From Microcoleaceae cyanobacterium UBA11344 (GTDB lineage Bacteria > Cyanobacteriota > Cyanobacteriia > Cyanobacteriales > Microcoleaceae), in contig DMYK01000609.1 of the NCBI GenBank assembly GCA_003483675.1, forward strand, positions 1 to 5,663: a stretch of DNA of 5,663 nucleotides, given 5' to 3'. The position numbers and the translations under genes are program-made. Below the pieces are notes generated by a model. That model made no database searches. It had not been told where the DNA came from and was given only the letters and a program-made list of their open reading frames with translations. This document shows positions 1 to 5,002 of the stretch, piece after piece. Every line of letters starts with the position of its first letter. Position 1 is the stretch's first letter.

Positions 1-1382
1 CAATACTCAGTCATAGTATCTTGATACTGCTGCCGGATTTGATTAATTCGGTATTTTCCGGGACGCTCTAAAAGGGCCTGAATTTGCTCGCCTGCTTCCT
101 TGATATACAACTGTTCGTCTACAGATGGCAACTTGCGATTTTGCACGAATTGTGCTATGGTGGCGCCAGTAACTTTGCCATAAACTACGCATTCCAAAAG
201 CGAATTGCTGCCCAAACGATTAGCGCCGTGAACTGACACACAAGCTGCTTCGCCCGCAGCAAAGAAACCGTCCACTAAACCATCAGCGCTGCTGCGAACT
301 TGCCCGCGAATATTAGTAGGAATTCCCCCCATTGAATAGTGAGCCGTAGGACGCACTGGCATGGGCTGATTGACCGCATCAATTCCTAACAAACGGTGCG
401 CTTCTTCCCAAGCAAAAGGAATTTTGCTCATGATTTTTTCCCGTCCCATGTGCCGCAAATCGAGGTAAATAAAAGGGCCGCCAGCACTACCATCAACATT
501 AATTCCTCGGCCTGCACGAATTTCTAAGGAGATGGCCCTGGATGTGATATCTCTAGGCGCTAATTCCATCCGCGAGGGGGCATAATTCGCCATAAATCGA
601 TCGCCCTCTGAATTAATCAAATAAGCCCCTTCGCCCCGCACAGCCTCTGAAATCAACACTCCCACGGGATACAAACCAGTCGGGTGAAACTGCACGAATT
701 CCATATCTTCCAGCGGCAATCCCGCCTGGGCAGTCATCGCCAAACCGTCTCCAGTCGAGGCGTAATCGTTCGAGGTCGTGTTGTAAACCCGGCCATAACC
801 CCCCGTAGCAAACATCACCGCCTTAGCCCGCACGACCTCAATTTGACCGTCTAGAAGGCGATACATAACTACGCCCTTAGCTTGTCCTGCTTCCAAAATC
901 AGGCGGGTGACGTACCATTCCTGATAGATGTGAACCCCGTAACGGCGCAGATTATTGACCAATTCGTGGAGGATAGCGTGACCGGTTTTGTCGGCGGCGT
1001 AACAGGTGCGGTTGTGGGAATGTCCGCCAAAAGCGCGCTGGGCTATTCTGCCGTCTGGGAGGCGAGAGAAGAGGACTCCCATGTGTTCTAAGTCTATGAC
1101 TACACCGGGTGCTTCGCGGGTGAGAATTTCTACGGCGTCTTGGTCAGCTAAATAGTCTGAACCTTTTACGGTGTCGAAGGCGTGGGCTTTCCAATCGTCG
1201 TCTGGATCGACGTTTTGCAGGCTGGAGGCCATGCCGCCTTGGGCTGCGACGGAGTGCGATCGAATCGGGTGAGTTTTGGCAACAACAGCTACCTTTAAAC
1301 TGGGGTCAGTCCGGGCAATTTCCACGGCTGCGCGGCAACCTGCTAAACCGCCGCCCACAATGATTACGTCGTGTTCTAGCAT
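1..1382 (-). CDS. sdhA: Succinate dehydrogenase / fumarate reductase flavoprotein subunit, partial (C-terminus off the left edge)
   Basis: This gene encodes the FAD-carrying catalytic subunit that interconverts succinate and fumarate in respiratory complex II, on the cytoplasmic face of the membrane. It is open on the minus strand from the ATG at 1382 to the window edge, giving 460 of roughly 575 expected residues. Visible motifs are an N-terminal Rossmann GGGLAG (10-15); SHSVAAQGG, with His43 as the expected covalent FAD attachment site; QFHPTG with His233; [18 protein letters not shown] with His348; and [11 protein letters not shown] with Arg389. These match the substrate and proton-transfer residues known in E. 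coli SdhA/FrdA, so the subunit looks functional. The start fits because [12 protein letters not shown] is the usual cyanobacterial N-terminus. No good Shine-Dalgarno is visible. The iron-sulfur subunit is not in the window. A minus-strand terminator just upstream (1431-1457) suggests that sdhA has its own promoter, but I could not pick a convincing one. L-aspartate oxidase is the main alternative, made less likely by the covalent-FAD His context. Confidence 0.93.
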   Translation of the reverse strand, partial: MLEHDVIIVGGGLAGCRAAVEIARTDPSLKVAVVAKTHPIRSHSVAAQGGMASSLQNVDPDDDWKAHAFDTVKGSDYLADQDAVEILTREAPGVVIDLEHMGVLFSRLPDGRIAQRAFGGHSHNRTCYAADKTGHAILHELVNNLRRYGVHIYQEWYVTRLILEAGQAKGVVMYRLLDGQIEVVRAKAVMFATGGYGRVYNTTSNDYASTGDGLAMTAQAGLPLEDMEFVQFHPTGLYPVGVLISEAVRGEGAYLINSEGDRFMANYAPSRMELAPRDITSRAISLEIRAGRGINVDGSAGGPFIYLDLRHMGREKIMSKIPFAWEEAHRLLGIDAVNQPMPVRPTAHYSMGGIPTNIRGQVRSSADGLVDGFFAAGEAACVSVHGANRLGSNSLLECVVYGKVTGATIAQFVQNRKLPSVDEQLYIKEAGEQIQALLERPGKYRINQIRQQYQDTMTEY

Positions 1383-1430
1383 TTTTTGAGTAATGTTGAG
1401 TGTTCTGCTGTACAGGTAATTCTGATGCAC

Positions 1431-1457
1431 AAAAAAAATCCTCACGCAAAGGTAAGG
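1431..1457 (-). terminator. Rho-independent terminator between the TnpB element and sdhA
   Basis: Read on the minus strand, CCTTAC (1457-1452), a 6-nt loop, and GTGAGG (1445-1440) form a 6-bp stem with one G-U pair. It is followed by A and then eight T (1438-1431). It lies downstream of tnpB and upstream of sdhA. It is outside the predicted element (right end 1471), so it probably once terminated the 104-aa gene now at 3116-3430. It would now end tnpB/guide-RNA transcripts. Confidence 0.65.
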
Positions 1458-1570
1458 AACTTTTTAACTTGTCAATTACCCACCATCAAGTGGAGTACCG
1501 CTATGATGGGGGCTTGTATCTAAACTCCACCGCAATTCTGAGAACCTTTGAAGAACCTCAGCTTTGGTTT
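1455..1570 (-). ncRNA. Predicted omega/right-end RNA (TnpB guide RNA), 5' limit approximate
   Basis: TnpB elements make a guide RNA from the 3' end of tnpB through the right end into flanking DNA. Here the scaffold would include the right-end hairpin (1479-1512), and possibly a small CTGAG/CTCAG hairpin on the minus strand (1561-1538). The guide would start at 1470 and read AAGTTAAAAAGTTCCT if 16 nt long. The 5' end cannot be read from sequence and is a guess. The 3' end would be limited by the terminator at 1431-1457. The call rests on analogy with ISDra2 plus the intact right end. Confidence 0.45.
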
Positions 1571-2801
1571 CACCGCTCGACACATCGGGGGATACTGACA
1601 AGCTCCCCGTACTAGCCCAGTCTTGCCGAACTAGCAGCGTTCTCATTGCAACATTTCGCGCACCAACCAAATCTGCGTGCAACTCGTGACCGCAACATTC
1701 ACAGCGAAACAATAGTCCTTTATTCGGTCTATTCGCATCTGAAGTATGTCCACATTTGGGGCAACTTTTCGACGTGTAGTGCGCCGGAACTTTAGTAGCT
1801 AGAGAGCCATTTAGATTAGCTTTGTAGTCAATATAGCCATGCAATTCTGCGAAGGACCACTTAGCCTTATTTCGATTAGCTCTACGCTGTTTTTTGCTTC
1901 CCTTCTTACCAGATATAGACTTAGTTCTATCCCGTATTCCGGTCAAGTTCTCTAGTCCAATTAGGCTGTTAGGTTTAGCAATTTCCTTGCTGATTTGGTG
2001 GTTTACATCAACGATAAACCGTCTTTCTCTTCCAGACAAAGCGATTAGTCTACGCTTGGCAGAACGAGTGTCTTTACGCTGAAGAGTCTGTCTAGCTTTG
2101 TGATAGCGATTGGCTTTATGTCTAGCTTCCTTGCCCGAATAGAATTTAGACTTATTTTTCAAGTCTGTTTCCACGGCTAGATAGCGCATTCCCACATCAA
2201 CACCAGAAACTCTGGTTATTTTCAATGGGTCAACGACCGGCGTTTCTACTTCGATACTTACCATCAAATAGTAGACCTTAGAAGAACGCTGATAGACAAT
2301 CTTTGCCGCTCCAATTCTGGCACCATTGGCAATTAGATCTAAATGCTTATTGTAGCCATCATATGGGACTACTATTCGACCTTGGAGCGTGATGAGACTC
2401 ACCTGTTGCTCGGTTTTAAAAGAATAGTCTCGCTGATAATTTAGGGTACAAGTTCGAGAGATATATTTGGGGGCTTTGTCTAGCCCTTTGTAGCGTCTCT
2501 TGGTGTAGCCTTTGGCAATAGCATCGTTAGATTGTTTTACCTTAGTCCAGAGGGTCTTGTAGGTTCCAGATACTTGTCTAGGTACATTGCAAGCCATCTG
2601 CGCTCCAAGCCCAAATCTAACTCGCAATTCATTGTAGACAGCCTTCTGCAACTTAGCACCATTACTGGTTTTGCCTGCATCAAAAGCGACTTGTGAAGTA
2701 TAGTTCAAAGCATCACGATAGGCTAAAGCAGTCTGAGACACCAAAGCTTTTTGCTCGGTGGTCAGGTTTAGTTTCAGCTTGGCGGTGATTATTTGGGACA
2801 T
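1476..2801 (-). CDS. tnpB: TnpB RNA-guided endonuclease (OrfB, IS200/IS605 family)
   Basis: TnpB proteins are RuvC-type nucleases directed by a right-end-derived RNA. They cut DNA next to a transposon-adjacent motif and help the element persist at its excision site. The 441-aa protein has an N-terminal OrfB-type region (about 1-190), RuvC-I in SGVDVGMRYLAV (Asp202), a Lys/Arg-rich middle, RuvC-II in IGLENLTGI (Glu284), a zinc finger CPKC...CECC (Cys347, 350, 367, 370), and RuvC-III in HADLVGARNVA (Asp377). All three catalytic acids are present, so it should be active, and its length is normal for the family. I chose the ATG at 2801 (MSQIITAKLKLNLT) because the reading frame upstream runs through repeats and the left-end hairpin. 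The Shine-Dalgarno is weak (GTGAAG, a few bases upstream). A promoter-like pair lies at 2824-2852. The last codons encode the right-end hairpin, and the stop TAA abuts the TTGAC cut site. Confidence 0.93.
   Translation of the reverse strand: MSQIITAKLKLNLTTEQKALVSQTALAYRDALNYTSQVAFDAGKTSNGAKLQKAVYNELRVRFGLGAQMACNVPRQVSGTYKTLWTKVKQSNDAIAKGYTKRRYKGLDKAPKYISRTCTLNYQRDYSFKTEQQVSLITLQGRIVVPYDGYNKHLDLIANGARIGAAKIVYQRSSKVYYLMVSIEVETPVVDPLKITRVSGVDVGMRYLAVETDLKNKSKFYSGKEARHKANRYHKARQTLQRKDTRSAKRRLIALSGRERRFIVDVNHQISKEIAKPNSLIGLENLTGIRDRTKSISGKKGSKKQRRANRNKAKWSFAELHGYIDYKANLNGSLATKVPAHYTSKSCPKCGHTSDANRPNKGLLFRCECCGHELHADLVGARNVAMRTLLVRQDWASTGSLSVSPDVSSGETKAEVLQRFSELRWSLDTSPHHSGTPLDGG
1479..1512 (-). 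repeat. Right-end subterminal hairpin of the TnpB element
   Basis: On the plus strand the layout is ccc-(a)-ccatca-agtgg-agta-ccgct-(a)-tgatgg-ggg. This gives a 3-bp basal stem, a 6-bp stem and a 5-bp apical stem with one G-T pair, a 4-nt loop and two bulged bases. It matches the left-end hairpin at 3040-3073 in layout and orientation. Extrahelical bases in such hairpins are recognised by TnpA in IS608. It also encodes the last residues of TnpB. Confidence 0.75.
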
Positions 2802-2823
2802 TATCTTCACGAACTCTAATATT

Positions 2824-2852
2824 ATTGTATCTCGTGAAAATAAAGAAAGCAA
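2824..2852 (-). promoter_or_regulatory. Candidate sigma70-type promoter of tnpB
   Basis: On the minus strand TTGCTT (2852-2847) is followed by a 17-nt spacer and TACAAT (2829-2824). The -10 matches the consensus at 5 of 6 positions and the -35 at 3 of 6. Transcription would start near 2815, leaving a short leader before the ATG at 2801. This supports the 441-aa start over the longer reading frame. Confidence 0.45.
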
Positions 2853-2980
2853 GGGATGGAGCCAGGAATTTGCGATGCCCGCTCGCGGAGCGCCGTCCTG
2901 AGCGGAGCGTCGTCCTGATCCCTTCGACGAAGGGTCGAAGGGTCGAAGGGTTCGTTTACTCATACACCGCCTCCCTTGCT
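2848..2980 (+). repeat. Compact repeat block inside the element, upstream of tnpB
   Basis: A 9-bp inverted repeat, agcaaggga (2848-2856) and tcccttgct (2972-2980), encloses a dense cluster. It contains a CGCTC-GCG-GAGCG palindrome (about 2880-2892), a 17-bp tandem duplication with 15 of 17 matches (2886-2902, 2903-2919), a cccttcg/cgaaggg hairpin (2920-2934), and an 8-bp gaagggtc tandem in nearly three copies (2929-2951). It is not protein-like. It may be a small palindromic repeat that inserted between the left end and tnpB. Confidence 0.55.
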
Positions 2981-3039
2981 CTTGGCGAAGCTTGTCGGAT
3001 TGGTCGGCGGTGCAATCGCTTTTCGGAGATCGCATTCCT

Positions 3040-3073
3040 CCCACCACCAAGCTGGGTACAGCTATGGTGGGGG
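3040..3073 (-). repeat. Left-end subterminal hairpin of the TnpB element
   Basis: On the plus strand the layout is ccc-(a)-ccacca-agctg-ggta-cagct-(a)-tggtgg-ggg, the same as the right-end hairpin. Stem changes are compensated: t-a becomes c-g in the middle stem, and the apical agtgg/ccgct becomes agctg/cagct. The predicted cut after TTGAT (minus 3100-3096) is 22 nt from the hairpin base. It could instead be a leftover right end of a second, lost element, but the position upstream of tnpB favours a left end. Confidence 0.7.
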
Positions 3074-3115
3074 AATCTTGCTGGTCTAGTTGAAAATCAA
3101 AAATCTTGAATTGGA

Positions 3116-3430
3116 TTAGCCCACGGCTTGGGCTGGTTTTTGACTTGGCAAATCTCCGCTAGCGGATGGTTTGGCAAGGGTAGCGGGGTCTACGGCAGTC
3201 ACTTCGATGTGATTTAGCAGAGTGGTAACAAAGGCAAACAGCAAGAAGGGCAGAGACAGCACTAAGATCAAACCGACGGTGGCTAAAGCGTAGATTTGAC
3301 GGACGCTGCTCCACAAGGCGAGGGCGGAGGCTAGACTCAGGAAGATGACTATCAGCCAAATAATGATTTGACCGTAAATGTCGCCGAAGGTCAGGGTGCA
3401 TTTAAGGCGATAGTTTTGGAGGTTATTCAT
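3116..3430 (-). CDS. Small two-helix membrane protein, function unknown
   Basis: I do not recognise a named family. From the ATG at 3430 the product is 104 aa. It has a polar start (MNNLQNYRLKCTLTFGD), a hydrophobic helix at about 21-40 (rich in I, L, A, W), a short basic/polar turn (SSVRQIYA), a second helix at about 49-72, and a hydrophilic Pro/Ala/Lys-rich tail of about 30 residues. This predicts a two-pass inner or thylakoid membrane protein. A GTG at 3496 would extend it to 126 aa, but that start lies inside an inverted repeat and the added residues look like noise. AGG sits about 7 nt before the ATG as a weak ribosome site. It lies upstream of sdhA on the same strand. Before the TnpB insertion only about 130 bp, including a terminator, would have separated the two genes, so co-transcription with sdhA is not implied. 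Confidence 0.72.
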   Translation of the reverse strand: MNNLQNYRLKCTLTFGDIYGQIIIWLIVIFLSLASALALWSSVRQIYALATVGLILVLSLPFLLFAFVTTLLNHIEVTAVDPATLAKPSASGDLPSQKPAQAVG

Positions 3431-3477
3431 TTTGTGCCTGGCGAGATTACTATCAAGACTTGCGTAAAAATACTTTG

Positions 3478-3499
3478 ACAGTGCGTCAATCTGCACTGT
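3478..3499. promoter_or_regulatory. Operator-like inverted repeat upstream of the 104-aa gene
   Basis: The arms acagtgc (3478-3484) and gcactgt (3493-3499) are perfect 7-bp complements around an 8-nt spacer. A minus-strand TTGACG (3489-3484), usable as a -35 element for the 104-aa gene, lies within the dyad; the -10 17 nt further on (TACGCA) is poor. The layout suits a dimeric repressor site, but no regulator can be named. Confidence 0.4.
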
Positions 3500-3603
3500 A
3501 AATTTCTCAGTTTAGCTACCCTAACTTGGTTTGAGGGCTGTTCTCAACATTTTTATAGAAGTCGCAACAAGACTTATAGGTTTTTGGTTTCTGTAAATAG
3601 CAA

Positions 3604-3669
3604 AGAAACCGGGTTTTTCAGCAGTATTAAGGCTCAGATGCAATATTTTCGTAAAAAAACCCGGTTTCT
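3604..3669. repeat. Interspersed inverted repeat with agaaaccggg arms
   Basis: agaaaccgggttttt (3604-3618) and its exact 15-bp complement (3655-3669) are separated by 36 nt. A related partial arm (tttttggtttctg, 3581-3593) sits just upstream. Arms of this type are common non-coding repeats in filamentous cyanobacteria, from memory. As RNA it would form a long stem-loop on either strand. Confidence 0.6.
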
Positions 3670-3728
3670 GACTACTGCCGATCGCCAATTTGGTAAAGAA
3701 ATGTTAACCTACATGAGGATAGAATTAA

Positions 3729-3992
3729 CTTTCAGAGGGTCGCACCTGTCTTTTTGCCTATGTCGCCCGATCGGGCATACCGCTGAGGTTGTTGAGTTGG
3801 TTCGCTCCTTCGGAACCGTTATTCGATCGAGCTGGATGGCATCCTGTCATAGTTTACAGGCGAGTTAACATCTTAGTCGGCGACCCATACTGGATTACGG
3901 GCGATCGACAACAGCAATACCGAGGGAAACAAGCCAAAGCAGTTGTTGCTGAACTTACAGAACATTGTCAGGGGGAAACGGTTAACGGTTGA
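3729..3992 (+). pseudogene. Possible C-terminal relic of a PlsC/LPLAT-like acyltransferase
   Basis: A plus-strand frame is open from a stop at 3726-3728 to the TGA at 3990-3992, with no ATG. Its second half reads RRVNILVGDPYWITGD, followed by an Arg/Lys/Ala/Glu-rich helix-like end (YRGKQAKAVVAELTEH). A strand, then G-[DE]-P, then a short C-terminal helix resembles the tail of lysophospholipid acyltransferases. The catalytic HX4D block and the rest of the domain are absent upstream, where an interspersed repeat lies instead. The next gene is a hydrolase of the phytyl-ester-synthase type, and in plant PES proteins that domain is fused to such an acyltransferase, so a decayed partner gene is plausible. 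The end of the frame runs into an acggttr repeat. This is a weak match made by eye; it may be chance. Confidence 0.32.
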
Positions 3993-4005
3993 CGGTTAAC
4001 TGTTG
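3978..4005 (+). repeat. Heptanucleotide tandem repeat, acggttr
   Basis: Three units (acggtta, acggttg, acggtta) and a degenerate fourth (actgttg) run in a 7-bp register. This resembles the short tandemly repeated repetitive (STRR) sequences known from filamentous cyanobacteria. Confidence 0.6.
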
Positions 4006-4018
4006 TCAAATTTCCCAT

Positions 4019-4039
4019 CTCAAATCTCAAATCTCAATT
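4019..4039 (+). repeat. Heptanucleotide tandem repeat, ctcaaat
   Basis: Two perfect ctcaaat units and a third ctcaatt end 15 bp before the hydrolase start codon. This STRR-like tract has a different unit from the neighbouring acggttr tract, and it occupies the place where promoter or leader sequence of the hydrolase would be expected. Confidence 0.6.
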
Positions 4040-4054
4040 CGATTGACATAAATC

Positions 4055-4861
4055 ATGCCAGATGCTAACAAAAAGCTTCGTTTGATCGCGCCTTTGGAGC
4101 CGAGAGCCGATCGCCCTTTATTTGTATTTTTACCTGGTATGGATGGTAGTGGTTTGCTGCTGCGATCGCAAATTCCTAAATTAGCCCAGGATTTCGACAT
4201 TCGCTGCTTGGCTCTACCCGTTAATGATACAGCCTGTTGGGAGGTACTCGTCAGGGAAACAATAGCCTTAATTGCAGCAGAAAAGGCAGCCGGTTTTCAC
4301 AGATCGGTTTATCTGTGTGGCGAGTCATTTGGGGGGTGTTTGGCGATGAAAATTGTTTTAGAAGCTCCTCAATTGTGCGATCGATTAATTTTAGTCAATC
4401 CAGCTTCTTCATTCCGACAACAGCCTTGGGTACAGTGGGGTTCTCACCTGACTCAGTGGCTGCCGGCAAGCCTTTATCCGCTTTCGGTTGTGGGTTTATT
4501 GCCGATGTTAGCATCCTTGGGAAAGATTGGGCGATCCGAGCGCCGAGCTTTGCTAGAAGCGATGCAAGCGGTGCCTCAAAGCACCTCTGTTTGGAGATTA
4601 GCTTTAGTGCGATCGTTCAATGTAAACGAAAACGAGTTGCGGGCGATCGAACAGCCAACCCTAGTAATTGCTAGTGGTGCCGATCGGCTGCTGCCTTCTA
4701 TAGCAGAAGGGAAGCTTTTAGTCAAGGTAATTCCCAATGCTGAAATGCTGATGCTGGCTAACAGTGGTCACGCTTGTTTATTAGAAACTGACGTTGACCT
4801 TCATGGGATTATGCGAGCTCACAATTTCCTAACAAATAGGTCATTAGTTATTGGTTATTAG
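4055..4861 (+). CDS. Alpha/beta hydrolase, phytyl-ester-synthase / ELT-like hydrolase domain
   Basis: The 268-aa protein is a complete alpha/beta hydrolase fold with no signal peptide. The oxyanion-hole segment is LPGMDGSG (26-33), the nucleophile elbow GESFGG (Ser91), the acid SGADRLLPS (Asp210) and the histidine NSGHACLLE (His239). The run FLPGMDGSG...FDIRCLALPVND...YLCGESFGGCLA...RLILVNPASS and the C-terminal DRLLPS...IPNAE...GHACLLE...VDL resemble the hydrolase half of plant PES1/PES2 (esterase/lipase/thioesterase family). Those enzymes act on galactolipid or acyl donors during phytyl and fatty-acid salvage. A lipid acyl-hydrolase role is therefore likely but not proven. The acyltransferase half is absent here; a possible remnant lies upstream (3729-3992). 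No clear Shine-Dalgarno precedes the ATG at 4055. A perfect HIP1 octamer lies in the gene (4162-4169). The last six codons and the stop fall within a heptamer tract, so the C-terminus (SLVIGY) was probably remodelled by repeat expansion. Confidence 0.85.
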   Translation: MPDANKKLRLIAPLEPRADRPLFVFLPGMDGSGLLLRSQIPKLAQDFDIRCLALPVNDTACWEVLVRETIALIAAEKAAGFHRSVYLCGESFGGCLAMKIVLEAPQLCDRLILVNPASSFRQQPWVQWGSHLTQWLPASLYPLSVVGLLPMLASLGKIGRSERRALLEAMQAVPQSTSVWRLALVRSFNVNENELRAIEQPTLVIASGADRLLPSIAEGKLLVKVIPNAEMLMLANSGHACLLETDVDLHGIMRAHNFLTNRSLVIGY

Positions 4862-4895
4862 TTATTGGTTAGTTGTTATTAGTTATTAGTTATTA
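4844..4895 (+). repeat. Heptanucleotide tandem repeat, ttrgtta, seven units
   Basis: Seven units in strict 7-bp register (ttagtta, ttggtta, ttagtta, ttggtta, gttgtta, ttagtta, ttagtta) plus a final tta directly abut the MITE-like element. The tract starts inside the hydrolase gene and supplies its stop codon (TAG, 4859-4861). It is STRR-like. Confidence 0.8.
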
Positions 4896-5001
4896 CAGGA
4901 CTTACGCATTTGAGAGTAGTTCTGTCATGCTGAGCGCAGCGAAGGATCTCAGAGATGCTTCGCTGCGCTCAGCATGACACATAGGCTTTGCGTAAGTCCT
5001 G
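4896..5001. mobile_element. MITE-like nested palindrome with caggacttacgca ends
   Basis: The outer arms are caggacttacgca (4896-4908) and its exact complement (4989-5001), 13 bp. Inside is a second, perfect 22-bp inverted repeat (4923-4944 and 4958-4979, containing ctgagcgcagcgaag) around a 13-nt centre. The whole 106 bp is non-coding and would fold into one long stem. No clear target duplication is visible at the edges. It ends one base short of the stop codon of the 5003-5575 gene and could act as a terminator for both converging genes. Confidence 0.7.
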
Positions 5002-5002
5002 A

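Larger units (their letters stand above)
1471..3095 (-). mobile_element. TnpB-only IS200/IS605-superfamily element (IS1341/ISDra2-like)
   Basis: The boundaries are inferred from sequence on the minus strand. TTGAT (3100-3096) lies just outside the left end, and TTGAC (1475-1471) closes the right end. ISDra2 of Deinococcus is, as I recall, cut after TTGAT at the left and after TTGAC at the right. Each end carries a 34-nt hairpin in the same orientation (3040-3073 left, 1479-1512 right), as expected for single-strand transposition by Y1 HUH transposases and unlike the inverted ends of DDE elements. CAAG precedes each hairpin (3080-3077, 1516-1513); its CAA is complementary to TTG of both cut sites, as a guide sequence should be. 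The cargo is one tnpB. No tnpA is present, so the element would depend on a transposase in trans. The element separates a small membrane-protein gene from the terminator and sdhA. It spans 1625 bp if these ends are right. Confidence 0.72.

Noticed and set aside
882..1091. Plus-strand 69-aa frame
   Set aside because: It lies fully antisense to conserved sdhA coding sequence; a shadow frame.
1416..1430. Possible NtcA site (GTA-N8-TAC type) upstream of sdhA
   Set aside because: On the minus strand GTG...TAC has a 9-nt gap and a mismatch, so it does not meet the consensus spacing.
2802..3050. An 83-residue N-terminal extension that would make TnpB 524 aa
   Set aside because: The extension is read through the left-end hairpin and tandem repeats, looks nothing like TnpB, and lies upstream of a promoter-like pair; MSQIITAKLKLNLT is the normal family start.
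2825..3109. Plus-strand 94-aa frame upstream of tnpB
   Set aside because: It reads through tandem repeats and the left-end hairpin and has no protein-like character.
3431..3496. GTG start giving a 126-aa version of the small membrane protein
   Set aside because: It starts inside the inverted repeat 3478-3499 and adds residues with no ribosome site; the ATG at 3430 fits better.
3765..3776. gcccgatcgggc palindrome as an operator
   Set aside because: It is centred on CGATCG, which is over-represented in many cyanobacterial genomes through HIP1-type sites, so a 12-bp palindrome here is weak evidence of regulation.
3584..3868. Plus-strand 94-aa frame
   Set aside because: It uses an alternative start, is largely encoded by the agaaaccggg repeat, and overlaps the acyltransferase-like frame; no recognisable domain.
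4237..4674. Plus-strand 145-aa frame inside the hydrolase gene
   Set aside because: It is out of frame with a hydrolase that has all catalytic motifs; a shadow.
3978..4895. CRISPR-like array
   Set aside because: The repeats are contiguous 7-bp units without spacers, and no cas genes are present.
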